Part shown: one piece after another, positions 1 through 7,748 of the stretch | How the letters are laid out: each line of letters begins with the position of its first letter | How positions within the stretch are numbered: position 1 is the stretch's first letter | Assembly (NCBI RefSeq): GCF_012844455.2 | Contig: NZ_JABBCQ020000012.1 | Coordinates: 62,001-126,000 of the forward strand | DNA: 64,000 nt | Direction: 5' to 3' | Origin: Comamonas suwonensis | Lineage (GTDB): Bacteria > Pseudomonadota > Gammaproteobacteria > Burkholderiales > Burkholderiaceae_C | Program-made: the position numbers and the translations under genes | Notes under the pieces: model-generated | What the model saw: the letters and a program-made list of their open reading frames with translations, nothing else | Databases searched by the model: none | What the model was told of the DNA's origin: nothing

Positions 1-625
1 CTCCTGCATCGGAGCCACTCAAGACTCGGTGCGTGAAGAACTCACACAGCTCAAGGCCATGGGCGTCAAGCGCATCGTGGCCCTGCGCGGTGACTTGCCC
101 AGCGGTTATGGGCTGGGTGGCGAGTTCCATTACGCCAGCGATCTTGTTGCATTTGTCCGACAGGAATTTGGCGACTGGTTTTATATCGAAGTAGCCGCCT
201 ACCCCGAAACACACCCTCAAGCAAAGTCCCCACGTAGTGATCTTGACGCATTTGTTGCTAAAGTTCGCGCTGGTGCAGATTCCGCCATCACGCAATACTT
301 CTACAATGCCGACGCATACATGCGCTTTGTAGATGAGGTGAAGGCCCTCGGGCTCGACGTTCCAGTCGTGCCGGGAATCATGCCAATCACCAGCTCTACA
401 CAGCTGATGCGCTTCTCGGATGCATGCGGCACCGAGATCCCGCGCTGGATTCGTCTGCGTCTGCAGGCGTACGGTGATGACACCGCTTCCATTCGTGCGT
501 TCGGACTGGATGTCGTGACACATCTTTGCGAGCAGTTGCGCAGCCAGGGGGCTCCCGGGTTGCACTTCTATACGATGAACCAGAGCGTCGCCACTCTGGA
601 GATCTGTGATCGTCTGGGTCTGTAA
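1..625 (+). CDS. metF: 5,10-methylenetetrahydrofolate reductase, 3' part only
   Basis: The reading frame is open from base 2, so the gene starts left of the window; about 207 C-terminal residues remain. The enzyme reduces 5,10-methylene-THF to 5-methyl-THF with a flavin, supplying the methyl group for methionine synthesis in the cytosol. Recognisable MetF blocks are SCIGAT near the cut end, VALRGDLPSG, AAYPETHPQA, ITQYFYNAD, PGIMPI and the C-terminal GLHFYTMNQS. The ending at residue GL followed by TAA is the normal family end, so only the 5' part is missing, by position of the window and not by mutation. The next gene starts 73 bp on and is unrelated. Confidence 0.95.
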   Translation, partial: SCIGATQDSVREELTQLKAMGVKRIVALRGDLPSGYGLGGEFHYASDLVAFVRQEFGDWFYIEVAAYPETHPQAKSPRSDLDAFVAKVRAGADSAITQYFYNADAYMRFVDEVKALGLDVPVVPGIMPITSSTQLMRFSDACGTEIPRWIRLRLQAYGDDTASIRAFGLDVVTHLCEQLRSQGAPGLHFYTMNQSVATLEICDRLGL

Positions 626-698
626 GCCATAAGCTTGCTGGCTGCGAGGCGGCCAGTCTTTGGCGGCTCTCACTTGAGATTTCAAGGAGATTGCGCCC

Positions 699-1448
699 GT
701 GCAACCCAAATTTTCGCGCTTGCGTTGTTATCAATGGATAGGCCTTGCCGTCGTCACTGCGACCATGGCGGGCTGTGCACCGCTGGCTGAAAACACGGCA
801 GATCAGGCTGCAGGCATTCAGAGCCGTCCTTCAAGAGCTGCGGCACAAGCCAGTGCCTCGGCACCGTTGCTGCCGGACGCTTACACCCGCAGCAACGCCC
901 GCGACAAAGGTCTGGGCATCAAGGCCAACAAGCCGGTCGATGCCGATCAGGCCGATACCCCCGAAGACAGCAATAAGTACGAATTGAGCGTGCCGCGCGA
1001 AAGCGACCAGTCGGGTCTGGCTTCCTGGTATGGCGGTCAGTTCCATGGCCGCAAGACGGCCAGCGGCGAGCGTTTTGACAGCATGGACCTGACGGCGGCT
1101 CACAAGACCCTGCCCTTTGGGACGCGTGTCTGCGTGCGCAGCGCAGTGACTGGCAAAAGCGTGGTGGTGCGAATCAACGACCGCGGCCCATTTGCGCCCG
1201 GTCGCATTATTGACCTGAGCAAGGGCGCCGCCCAAGAACTGGGCATGCTGGGCCTTGGCATCAAGCCAGTAGAGCTGTGGCAGCTTGAATCGGATGAAGA
1301 TGAGTGCCCGGCACGTCTCTCGACAGCAAGCAAAAAGCGCTCATCCAAGATGGCGGCAGGCACTTCTGCCAAGGGAGCCAAGGTACGGGCCGCATCGGCA
1401 AGCAAGCCTGTTCGCAAAGTTTCTCAGACGGCCAAGCAAAGGCGCTGA
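699..1448 (+). CDS. rlpA: RlpA-type septal lytic transglycosylase (lipoprotein)
   Basis: 249 residues. RlpA proteins cleave naked (denuded) peptidoglycan glycan strands at the division septum. The N terminus is a lipoprotein signal: a hydrophobic stretch at residues 13-22, then a lipobox-like MAGC with Cys26 as the lipidated residue. The double-psi beta-barrel domain spans about residues 106-197 with GLASWYGG, ASGERFD, AHKTLPFGT and the NDRGPF signature at 160-165. The region 27-105 is a low-complexity periplasmic linker and the C terminus (about 200-249) is Lys/Ala/Ser rich; there is no SPOR domain, so septal targeting by that route is not evident. The start is GTG with AAGGAGA at 684-690 as ribosome binding site. 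Neighbours are unrelated housekeeping genes. Confidence 0.9.
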   Translation: MQPKFSRLRCYQWIGLAVVTATMAGCAPLAENTADQAAGIQSRPSRAAAQASASAPLLPDAYTRSNARDKGLGIKANKPVDADQADTPEDSNKYELSVPRESDQSGLASWYGGQFHGRKTASGERFDSMDLTAAHKTLPFGTRVCVRSAVTGKSVVVRINDRGPFAPGRIIDLSKGAAQELGMLGLGIKPVELWQLESDEDECPARLSTASKKRSSKMAAGTSAKGAKVRAASASKPVRKVSQTAKQRR

Positions 1449-1458
1449 GCTGCCAGGG

Positions 1459-1493
1459 ATGGGCGCGTAGGCTAGAGCCTAGCTTTTGCCCAT
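1459..1493 (+). other. Hairpin downstream of rlpA
   Basis: ATGGGC (1459-1464) pairs with GCCCAT (1488-1493), with an inner TAGGCT/AGCCTA stem. It lies 10 bp after the rlpA stop. The short T4 run lies inside the structure and not after it, so a classical intrinsic terminator is doubtful. The remainder up to 1655 shows nothing further. Confidence 0.35.
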
Positions 1494-1655
1494 TTGCAGA
1501 TGTGCTGCCTTTAATGGGCGGCAGTGATTGCGCCAGTTCAGCGAATCATTCAGGTTGACGCTCACGTCATTGGGCACTGCAACACTTACTTGCTTGTACA
1601 GCAGAAGCCCAGTGCAGGCGCAGCCTGGCGACTGCGCCCTGAGGTCTGGGGCTAA

Positions 1656-2525
1656 TTACTTCCCGCCGGATTCCAGTGTGAACGCTGCATTTTCGTCTTG
1701 ACCCAGCAGCTTGACGAGCTGGGGCATGGCAGGCTTGAGCTGTTCTTTCAGATTGAATGGCGGGTTGATCAGGAACATGCCGCTGGCAGGCAGGCCGCCG
1801 CGCTCGGAGGTCTTGTTGCTCTTGACCGTGAGCGTGGCATGCAGCCAGCTCTTTCCGGCTTTGGTCGCCATGGTCTTGAGGCGCTTGGGCAGATCATGCG
1901 CATCAGGGCGAGGAATGATGGGGTACCAGACGGCGTACGTGCCGGTGGGGAAGCGCTTCAAGCTGTCCGCCACCATATCCAGCACGCGGCCATAGTCAGT
2001 CTTTAATTCATAGCTGGGATCGCACAGCAACAAAGCGCGGCGGGACGGTGGAGGCAGGAATTTTTTCACGCCCTCAAAGCCATCTTCCATCAGAATATTG
2101 ACCTGGCGAGGCACTTCCAGCTGAGCCATGTTGCCTGCCAGTGAGCGCATGTCTGTGGGGTGCAGCTCAAAGGCCTTGAGGCGGTCGTGACCGCGCAGCA
2201 GCGCCTGCGTAATGAAGGGCGAGCCGGGGTAGTTGCGAATCGCATTGCCCTGATTGAAGCTGCGCACCATCTGCATGTAGTTCTGCAGGATGGGAGCCAG
2301 CTCGGACTCCTTGGCTGCAACCAGACGCATGATGCCGTCTTCGGCTTCACCGCTCTTGCTGGCGTAGTCGCCGTCGAGGCGGTACAGGCCCGCACCGCCG
2401 TGGGTGTCGAGCACCGTCAGCGCAGCCTCTTTTTGCGTGAGGTATTGCACAGTAGCAATCAGGATGGAGTGCTTGAGCACATCAGCGTGATTGCCTGCAT
2501 GAAAGGCGTGGCGGTAACTGAACAT
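1656..2525 (-). CDS. rlmJ: 23S rRNA (adenine2030-N6)-methyltransferase RlmJ
   Basis: 289 residues. RlmJ methylates N6 of A2030 in 23S rRNA using S-adenosylmethionine. The N terminus MFSYRHAFHAGNHADVLKH is the family hallmark (YRH..HAGNHADVLKH). SAM-binding motif: LDTHGGAGLYRLDG at about residues 40-53. The catalytic motif is DPSYELKTDY, matching the usual DPPYE with Pro to Ser at the third position, which keeps the acidic Asp and the Tyr. The C-terminal NPPF motif is present. The gene is single, on the opposite strand to its neighbours, and its divergent upstream region is shared with the rplM leader. Confidence 0.93.
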   Translation of the reverse strand: MFSYRHAFHAGNHADVLKHSILIATVQYLTQKEAALTVLDTHGGAGLYRLDGDYASKSGEAEDGIMRLVAAKESELAPILQNYMQMVRSFNQGNAIRNYPGSPFITQALLRGHDRLKAFELHPTDMRSLAGNMAQLEVPRQVNILMEDGFEGVKKFLPPPSRRALLLCDPSYELKTDYGRVLDMVADSLKRFPTGTYAVWYPIIPRPDAHDLPKRLKTMATKAGKSWLHATLTVKSNKTSERGGLPASGMFLINPPFNLKEQLKPAMPQLVKLLGQDENAAFTLESGGK

Positions 2526-2683
2526 AGAAAGGGATGGTAACCAGCAGGGTAAAAGAGGAACAGCACTTTTTACCCTGTGGTTTTTAAAGGCTGCTGACGC
2601 CTGTGTGCAGAGTGGGAATGAGGTCGTATGGGCTCATTCACAACAGGCTGCTGCACGAAAAAACGCAGGTTCTGGCGTTTTTG

Positions 2684-2689
2684 TATAAT
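2684..2689 (+). promoter_or_regulatory. -10 element of the rplM-rpsI promoter
   Basis: A perfect TATAAT lies 160 bp upstream of the rplM ATG. I do not see a convincing -35 at 17 bp. Transcription would start near 2696 and give a leader of roughly 150 nt, long for a simple gene. The rest of the 2526-2848 gap shows no gene. Confidence 0.5.
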
Positions 2690-2729
2690 GGCGGGCTTCG
2701 CAGCGATTTTATGGTTCCCGCGGCGAAGG

Positions 2730-2747
2730 CTCGGACTTCGGTCCGAG
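2730..2747 (+). promoter_or_regulatory. Stable UUCG-tetraloop hairpin in the rplM leader
   Basis: CTCGGAC (2730-2736), TTCG, GTCCGAG (2741-2747) form a perfect 7-bp stem closed by C(UUCG)G, the hyperstable tetraloop. GGTT (2713-2716) and AACC (2749-2752) can form an outer stem. The position, in the leader of an r-protein operon about 100 nt before the start codon, fits an autoregulatory leader, but the ligand is not known from sequence. Confidence 0.5.
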
Positions 2748-2848
2748 TAACCCCGCCTAAGAGGCTTCCTTTAAAAGATTCGTCTTTTTCGAGAAGAAGC
2801 ACCGACCGCGGAAAAGGGACCGCCAAACCCTCTAGAAAGAGAAAACTC

Positions 2849-3277
2849 ATGTCTACATTCAGCGCAAAGCCCGCTGAGGTGCAACACGAGTGGTTTGTGA
2901 TTGACGCCACCGATAAGGTGCTCGGACGTGTCGCCAGCGAAGTGGCACTCCGTCTGCGCGGCAAGCACAAAGCCATTTACACACCTCACGTTGATACCGG
3001 TGACTACATCGTCATCATCAATGCTTCCAAGATCAAGGTCACTGGTACCAAGAACTTGGACAAGGTGTACTACCGTCACTCCGGTTATCCAGGCGGCATC
3101 ACTGCCACCAACTTCCGCGACCTGCAAGCCAAGTTCCCTGGCCGTGCAATCGAGAAGGCCGTTAAGGGCATGCTGCCCAAGGGTCCTCTGGGTTACGCCA
3201 TGATCAAGAAGCTCAAGGTTTACGGTGGTGCTGAGCACCCTCACACCGCTCAACAGCCTAAAGTGCTGGAAGTCTAA
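2849..3277 (+). CDS. rplM: 50S ribosomal protein L13
   Basis: 142 residues, the normal L13 length. L13 is an early-assembly protein of the large ribosomal subunit. Characteristic segments: [16 protein letters not shown] near residues 15-30, [26 protein letters not shown], and the C-terminal [17 protein letters not shown]. The ATG at 2849 was chosen because it gives the standard N terminus ([15 protein letters not shown]) and follows AGAAAGAG; the frame is open further upstream but that part is the leader, not protein. rpsI follows 9 bp after the stop, the conserved rplM-rpsI operon. Confidence 0.98.
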   Translation: MSTFSAKPAEVQHEWFVIDATDKVLGRVASEVALRLRGKHKAIYTPHVDTGDYIVIINASKIKVTGTKNLDKVYYRHSGYPGGITATNFRDLQAKFPGRAIEKAVKGMLPKGPLGYAMIKKLKVYGGAEHPHTAQQPKVLEV

Positions 3278-3286
3278 GGAGTCGAG

Positions 3287-3679
3287 ATGATTGGTGATTG
3301 GAATAACGGCACTGGCCGTCGTAAATCTAGCGTCGCTCGCGTGTTCCTGAAGAAGGGCTCCGGCAAGATTACTGTGAATGGCAAAGACATTCAAGAGTAC
3401 TTCGGCCGCGGCACCTCCATCATGATCGCAAAGCAACCCCTGGCTCTCACAGAGAACCTGGAGTCTTTCGACATCCAAGTGAACGTCCATGGCGGCGGCG
3501 AATCCGGTCAAGCCGGTGCAGTTCGTCACGGCGTGACTCGCGCTCTGATCGACTATGACGCAGCACTGAAGCCTGCACTGAGCCAAGCCGGCTTCGTGAC
3601 TCGCGATGCTCGTGAAGTTGAGCGTAAGAAGGTTGGTCTGCGTGGTGCTCGTCGCGCCAAGCAGTTCTCGAAGCGTTAA
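3287..3679 (+). CDS. rpsI: 30S ribosomal protein S9
   Basis: 130 residues, full length. S9 sits in the head of the small subunit and its C-terminal tail reaches the P-site tRNA. Seen here: [19 protein letters not shown] at the N terminus, the GRGTSIMI loop, [16 protein letters not shown], and the basic tail ending in the invariant QFSKR. Start ATG is preceded by AAGGAG overlapping the end of rplM (TAAGGAG). Second and last gene of the rplM operon; an intrinsic terminator follows. Confidence 0.98.
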   Translation: MIGDWNNGTGRRKSSVARVFLKKGSGKITVNGKDIQEYFGRGTSIMIAKQPLALTENLESFDIQVNVHGGGESGQAGAVRHGVTRALIDYDAALKPALSQAGFVTRDAREVERKKVGLRGARRAKQFSKR

Positions 3680-3720
3680 TTCGTTTCCCAGCCAGAAAGA
3701 CTCTCCGGGGTCTTTCCGCG

Positions 3721-3759
3721 AAAAAACCGCTCCGAACGCAAGTTCAGGGCGGTTTTTTT
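3721..3759 (+). terminator. Intrinsic terminator of rplM-rpsI
   Basis: AAAAACCGC (3722-3730) pairs with GCGGTTTTT (3749-3757) and runs into T7. Confidence 0.9.
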
Positions 3760-3913
3760 ATGGGCGCTGTATTCCTCCTGATTCCTGTATGTGTTGCTTG
3801 AAGATGCTTTGGGGCAATGTCCCCACTTGGTTTGGCGACAAAGAAAAGCGGTCTGAATTCCCGAGCCCGTTGCTGTACCATTTGGCTCAATCAAGAACCT
3901 ACGGAGTATTGCC

Positions 3914-4279
3914 ATGAGCGCCGTTGCTGAAACCACGACTACTGAAATGCCTTCCCCCATCGTCTTCACCGACAGCGCTGCTGCCAAGGTGGCGGATCTG
4001 ATCGCCGAAGAAGGCAATCCTGATCTGAAGCTGCGCGTTTTTGTGCAGGGTGGCGGTTGTTCTGGCTTCCAGTACGGTTTCACGTTCGATGAAATCACCA
4101 ACGACGACGACACCACCATGACCAAGCGTGGCGTCTCTTTGTTGATCGACTCCATGAGCTACCAGTACCTGCTGGGTGCCGAGATCGACTACAAGGAAGA
4201 CCTGCAAGGTGCGCAGTTCGTGATCAAGAACCCCAACGCCACCACCACTTGCGGTTGCGGCTCCAGCTTCTCGGTCTAA
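3914..4279 (+). CDS. erpA: Iron-sulfur cluster insertion protein ErpA
   Basis: 121 residues. A-type carrier that passes Fe-S clusters to apo-proteins. The three conserved cysteines are in [11 protein letters not shown] and the C-terminal [11 protein letters not shown]. The usual core ([15 protein letters not shown] start, [44 protein letters not shown]) is complete. Preceded by GGAG 9 bp before ATG. It is monocistronic between two terminators. It may serve the Fe-S enzymes elsewhere in the window (xanthine dehydrogenase, nitrate and nitrite reductases), but no direct link is visible. Confidence 0.96.
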   Translation: MSAVAETTTTEMPSPIVFTDSAAAKVADLIAEEGNPDLKLRVFVQGGGCSGFQYGFTFDEITNDDDTTMTKRGVSLLIDSMSYQYLLGAEIDYKEDLQGAQFVIKNPNATTTCGCGSSFSV

Positions 4280-4336
4280 GTCCTCTATGCATGTGTGCAC
4301 GCCAGCCACTCCGGTTCTGGCGCTTGCACACCGTTT

Positions 4337-4363
4337 AAGCCGCTGCTCGTCAGCGGCTTTTTT
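4337..4363 (+). terminator. Intrinsic terminator of erpA
   Basis: AAGCCGCTG (4337-4345), loop CTCGT, CAGCGGCTT (4351-4359), T6. Perfect 9-bp stem. Confidence 0.92.
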
Positions 4364-4394
4364 GTTGCCGCACGCCTTTTGACCGGAGTCGCTC

Positions 4395-5819
4395 ATGAGC
4401 GAGACGTCCCCCACGCACAGCAGTGCGCCCCACAAAGAGAGATTGCTCTGGTTGGTGGCCATTGGCTTTTTCATGCAGACGCTGGATGCCACCATTCTCA
4501 ACACGGCGCTGCCCGCCATGTCGCAGGAGCTGGGCGAGAGCCCCATGAAGATGCAGTCCGTCATCGTGGCTTATGCGCTGACCACGGCCATGCTGATTCC
4601 CGCTACCGGCTGGGTGGCTGATCGCTTTGGCACGCGGCGCATCTATGGTCTGGCGATTGGCTTGTTTGTACTGGGCTCGGTACTGTGCGCGTTGTCGCCC
4701 AGCCTGCCGTTTTTGATTGCGGCGCGTGTGGTACAGGGTGTGGGCGGCGCCATGATGCTGCCCGTGGGACGACTGGCCGTGCTGCGTACCTATCCGCGTG
4801 GCGAGTTCATCCGCGCGATGAGTTTTATCGCCATTCCGGGGCAGGTGGGACCGCTGCTGGGCCCCACGCTGGGTGGCTGGATGGTGGAGTACGCCAGCTG
4901 GCACTGGATTTTCTGGATCAACGTGCCCGTGGGCCTGATCGGGCTGTGGGCCACATGGCGCTGGTTTCCGCAAAGCGCGCCGGTGGTCGTTCATCGTTTC
5001 GACGTCAAGGGCTACAGCATGCTGGCCTTTGGCATGGTGGCCATCTCGGTGGCGCTGGACGGCATGTCGGGCATGGGGCTGGGCATGGCGCTGGTCGTTG
5101 TGCTCATGGTGTTTGGTCTGGCCAGCCTCGCCAGCTACTGGATGCATGCACTGCGGGTCGATGAGCCTTTGTTCCCGCCTGCGCTGTTCAAAGTGCGCTC
5201 GCTGCGCGTGGGTCTGCTGGGCAATCTGTTTGCGCGCTTTGGCAGTGGTGCCGCGCCGTTTCTCATTCCGCTGCTGCTGCAGATTGGCTTGAAGATGTCG
5301 CCCATGCATGCGGGCATGATGATGCTGGCCACCGTGCTGGGCAGCATGCTCGTCAAACGCATTGCCGTGCGCACCGTGCAGCACTTTGGCTACAAGCGCG
5401 TGCTGCAGATCAACTCGGTCATGCTGGCCTTGATGCTGGCCTCGTTCGGTCTGGTGGCTGAGGGCACTCCAACCTGGCTGCTGCTGGTGCAGCTGTTTAT
5501 TTTTGGCGGCTTTAACTCCATGCAGTTCTCGGCCATGAACTCGGTCACGCTCAAGGATATGGAAGGCGAATTTGCCAGCAGTGGCAACAGTCTTTTGTCC
5601 ATGGTGCAGATGCTGGCCATGAGCATGGGCGTGGCGCTGGCCGGTGCGCTGCTGACCGGCTTTGGCGATATGTGGCCTGAAGACGGAGGTGGCCGCCTGC
5701 TGTCGATTCGCGCCACTTTTGTGACCGTGGCCTTGATGACGCTGGCCGCTACGCTGGTGTTCAGTCAGCTCGATAGCGATGAGCCCGTGCGGCCTGCCCC
5801 AGATGGTGGTGATGCTTGA
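4395..5819 (+). CDS. MFS drug efflux transporter, DHA2 family (MdtD-like)
   Basis: 474 residues, close to the length of E. coli MdtD. Inner-membrane proton antiporter of the major facilitator superfamily. Signature elements: motif near the first helix LDATILNTALPAM (motif D1 of DHA2), GWVADRFGTRRIYG (motif A) at about residues 72-85, RVVQGVGGAMMLPVGR (motif B/C), GPLLGPTLGGWMVE (motif C). Hydrophobic segments extend through the whole protein, consistent with about 14 helices. No membrane fusion protein or regulator is adjacent, so the substrate cannot be inferred. The gene begins 32 bp after the erpA terminator and ends before its own terminator. Confidence 0.85.
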   Translation: MSETSPTHSSAPHKERLLWLVAIGFFMQTLDATILNTALPAMSQELGESPMKMQSVIVAYALTTAMLIPATGWVADRFGTRRIYGLAIGLFVLGSVLCALSPSLPFLIAARVVQGVGGAMMLPVGRLAVLRTYPRGEFIRAMSFIAIPGQVGPLLGPTLGGWMVEYASWHWIFWINVPVGLIGLWATWRWFPQSAPVVVHRFDVKGYSMLAFGMVAISVALDGMSGMGLGMALVVVLMVFGLASLASYWMHALRVDEPLFPPALFKVRSLRVGLLGNLFARFGSGAAPFLIPLLLQIGLKMSPMHAGMMMLATVLGSMLVKRIAVRTVQHFGYKRVLQINSVMLALMLASFGLVAEGTPTWLLLVQLFIFGGFNSMQFSAMNSVTLKDMEGEFASSGNSLLSMVQMLAMSMGVALAGALLTGFGDMWPEDGGGRLLSIRATFVTVALMTLAATLVFSQLDSDEPVRPAPDGGDA

Positions 5820-5860
5820 AAATTAATAGCTAGTAGCGGCTGTTGGATATGGGTTTCAGG

Positions 5861-5910
5861 AAAATTAGCTGCTGAGATGCTCGATTCACAAGCACTTGAA
5901 GCTATCAATA
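5861..5910. repeat. Copy of the ~45-bp dispersed palindromic repeat
   Basis: The stretch contains AATTAGCTGCTGAGATGCT and the inverse AGCACTTGAAGCTATCAA, an imperfect palindrome. The same pattern (TAGCTGCTAGCGCTT ... AAGCGCTAnAGGC) recurs at about nine intergenic places and several coding places in this window. A second weak copy may precede it at 5821-5850. Confidence 0.65.
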
Positions 5911-5913
5911 CAG

Positions 5914-5975
5914 GAACCCGCAATAGCGCCTCTCTTCGGTACTTTCCCGAGGATAGGTGCTTTTTTTGCGGGTTC
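5914..5975 (+). terminator. Nested terminator after the MFS gene
   Basis: Outer arms GAACCCGCA (5914-5922) and TGCGGGTTC (5967-5975) enclose an inner stem AGCGCCT (5925-5931) / AGGTGCT (5955-5961) followed by T7 (5961-5967). The inner stem with the T-run is the probable terminator. Confidence 0.7.
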
Positions 5976-6007
5976 TCCCTTGATTTTGGACGCAGATATA
6001 TCGCGTG

Positions 6008-6036
6008 CTGCATAGCCCTTATGAGCGCGGCTATAT
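6008..6036. repeat. Degenerate copy of the dispersed palindromic repeat
   Basis: ATAGCC and GGCTAT frame a short centre with CTTATGAGCG. Weaker than other copies; it lies in the xdhA upstream region. Confidence 0.4.
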
Positions 6037-6054
6037 GAGAAGCTGCTAATGCGC

Positions 6055-6100
6055 GCGTAGTCTCTCGATGAAGACTACGCTTGGTATGTATTTTGCATAC
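6055..6100 (+). promoter_or_regulatory. Two adjacent operator-like dyads upstream of xdhA
   Basis: Dyad 1: GCGTAGTC (6055-6062) and GACTACGC (6073-6080), perfect 8-bp arms, 10-bp spacer. Dyad 2: GTATG (6084-6088) N7 CATAC (6096-6100), which also fits a LysR-type T-N11-A box. Together they end 30 bp before the xdhA start codon, where a repressor or activator of the purine operon would bind. No regulator gene is adjacent. Confidence 0.45.
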
Positions 6101-6130
6101 AGGCAGTCCACCTAATTCTGTCCCACGATC

Positions 6131-7747
6131 ATGAGCACCAGTCACAACTCTCAACCCATACGCTTCTACCACCGCGGCGAGGTGGTCGAAGTGCAAGGCC
6201 CGCACCCCACCCGCTCGGTGCTGCAGTGGCTGCGTGAGGATGCGCACTGCACGGGCACCAAGGAAGGTTGCAACGAAGGCGATTGCGGCGCCTGCACGGT
6301 GGTCATTGGCGAGCTGGCCGACGCCGGCGATGCGCAGGCCATCAACGGACTGAAGCTGCAGACCGTCAATGCCTGCATCCAGTTTCTGCCCAGCCTGCAT
6401 GGCAAAGCCTTGTTCACGGTGGAAGACCTCAAGAACCAGAGTCACATCCAGTGCGCAGGCCAGACCTCCTGTGCGGGCAAGCCTGTCGCGCAAGCGTTGC
6501 ACCCCGTGCAACAAGCCATGGTGGACTGCCATGGTTCGCAATGCGGCTTTTGCACGCCTGGCATCGTCATGTCGCTGTGGTCCAGCTATGAGCATCATCG
6601 GCAGCACAGCACCCAGCCCACGCGCCAGCAATTGGCCGATGAGCTGTCGGGCAATCTGTGCCGCTGCACTGGCTATCGCCCCATTCTGGATGCGGGCCAG
6701 CGCATGTTTGATTTGCCACAGGTGCGCCTCGACACCGCGCCCGTGGTCGCTGCGTTGCAAAACCTGCAGGGCAGTGCCGAGGGGCTGAACTACGTTTACA
6801 GCCAAGGCCTGCGCACCGATCACTTTCATGCTCCGCTCACGCTGGATGTGCTGGCCAGCTTGTATGAGGCCAAGCCCATGGCGCGCATCGTGGCCGGTTC
6901 TACCGATGTGGGGCTGTGGGTCAACAAGCAGTTCAGAGACTTGGGCGACATCATCTACGTGGGTGATGTGGCTGAGATGAAGCGCATTGAGGTTCGGCAG
7001 GATGCTGAGGGCGGCGAGCTATACATCGGCGCAGGCGCATCGCTGGAGGCTGCATGGAGTGCGCTGGTGCAGCGTTGGCCCAGCCTTGCCGATGTGTGGC
7101 TGCGTTTTGCCTCCAAGCCCATTCGCCACGCGGGCACCATGGGCGGCAACGTGGCCAATGGCTCACCCATTGGTGATTCGCCGCCCGTGCTGATGGCGCT
7201 GGATGCGCAGATCGAGCTGCGCAAGGGTGAGCGCGTGCGCCGCATGCCGCTACAAGAGTTCTATCTGGACTATATGAAGAACCAGCTGGAGAGCGGCGAG
7301 TTTGTGCAGGCGTTGGCCGTGCCACTGGCCGCCATGCAGCGCCAGGTGCGGGCGTACAAGATCAGCAAGCGCTTTGACTGCGATATCTCGGCTCTGTGCG
7401 CGGGCTTTGCCCTGGAGCTGGAGGGCGATGTGGTCAAGGCCGTGCGACTGGCTTTTGGCGGTATGGCTGCTACGGTAAAGAGAGCGGCTGCCGCAGAAGC
7501 AGTATTGCTCGGAAAGGCGTGGAGCCTTGAAAATGTCCAGGCCGCGCAAGCCGCACTGGCGCAGGACTTCAAGCCCATGAGCGATATGCGCGCCAGTGCC
7601 GATTACCGCCTGAAGGTGGCGCAGAACCTGATCCAGCGTCTGTGGCTGGAAACGCGCACTGACCAGCCCTTGAATCTGGATGCCACCAGCGTCTGGAGTG
7701 TGATGCCCCATGTCATCCCCACCGCTGCCGTGGAGCAAGGAGTCTGA
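6131..7747 (+). CDS. xdhA: Xanthine dehydrogenase small subunit (2Fe-2S and FAD)
   Basis: 538 residues. Electron-transfer subunit of the molybdenum hydroxylase that oxidises hypoxanthine and xanthine to urate. The N-terminal ferredoxin-like 2Fe-2S domain has GCNEGDCGACTVV (about residues 44-56) and a further Cys in VNACIQF; the helical second 2Fe-2S domain has GSQCGFCTPG and NLCRCTGYRPI. The FAD domain follows after a linker near residue 215, with VAGSTDVGLWVNK and GGNVANGSPIGDSPP, and ends in the CO dehydrogenase flavoprotein C-terminal domain (KRFDCDISALCAGF, FGGMAATVKRA). It is one base apart from xdhB, a two-gene enzyme operon. The XdhC chaperone is not in the window. Confidence 0.95.
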   Translation: MSTSHNSQPIRFYHRGEVVEVQGPHPTRSVLQWLREDAHCTGTKEGCNEGDCGACTVVIGELADAGDAQAINGLKLQTVNACIQFLPSLHGKALFTVEDLKNQSHIQCAGQTSCAGKPVAQALHPVQQAMVDCHGSQCGFCTPGIVMSLWSSYEHHRQHSTQPTRQQLADELSGNLCRCTGYRPILDAGQRMFDLPQVRLDTAPVVAALQNLQGSAEGLNYVYSQGLRTDHFHAPLTLDVLASLYEAKPMARIVAGSTDVGLWVNKQFRDLGDIIYVGDVAEMKRIEVRQDAEGGELYIGAGASLEAAWSALVQRWPSLADVWLRFASKPIRHAGTMGGNVANGSPIGDSPPVLMALDAQIELRKGERVRRMPLQEFYLDYMKNQLESGEFVQALAVPLAAMQRQVRAYKISKRFDCDISALCAGFALELEGDVVKAVRLAFGGMAATVKRAAAAEAVLLGKAWSLENVQAAQAALAQDFKPMSDMRASADYRLKVAQNLIQRLWLETRTDQPLNLDATSVWSVMPHVIPTAAVEQGV

Positions 7748-7748
7748 G

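Noticed and set aside
2690-2757. GGCGGG (2690-2695) pairing with CCCGCC (2752-2757) as a leader-closing stem
   Set aside because: The 5' half lies before the predicted transcription start, so it cannot be in the RNA if the TATAAT promoter is the one used.
7463-7524. A repeat-like string GGCTGCTACGG in xdhA
   Set aside because: The encoded FGGMAATVKRA is conserved in the CO dehydrogenase flavoprotein domain, so this is normal coding sequence, not a repeat insertion.
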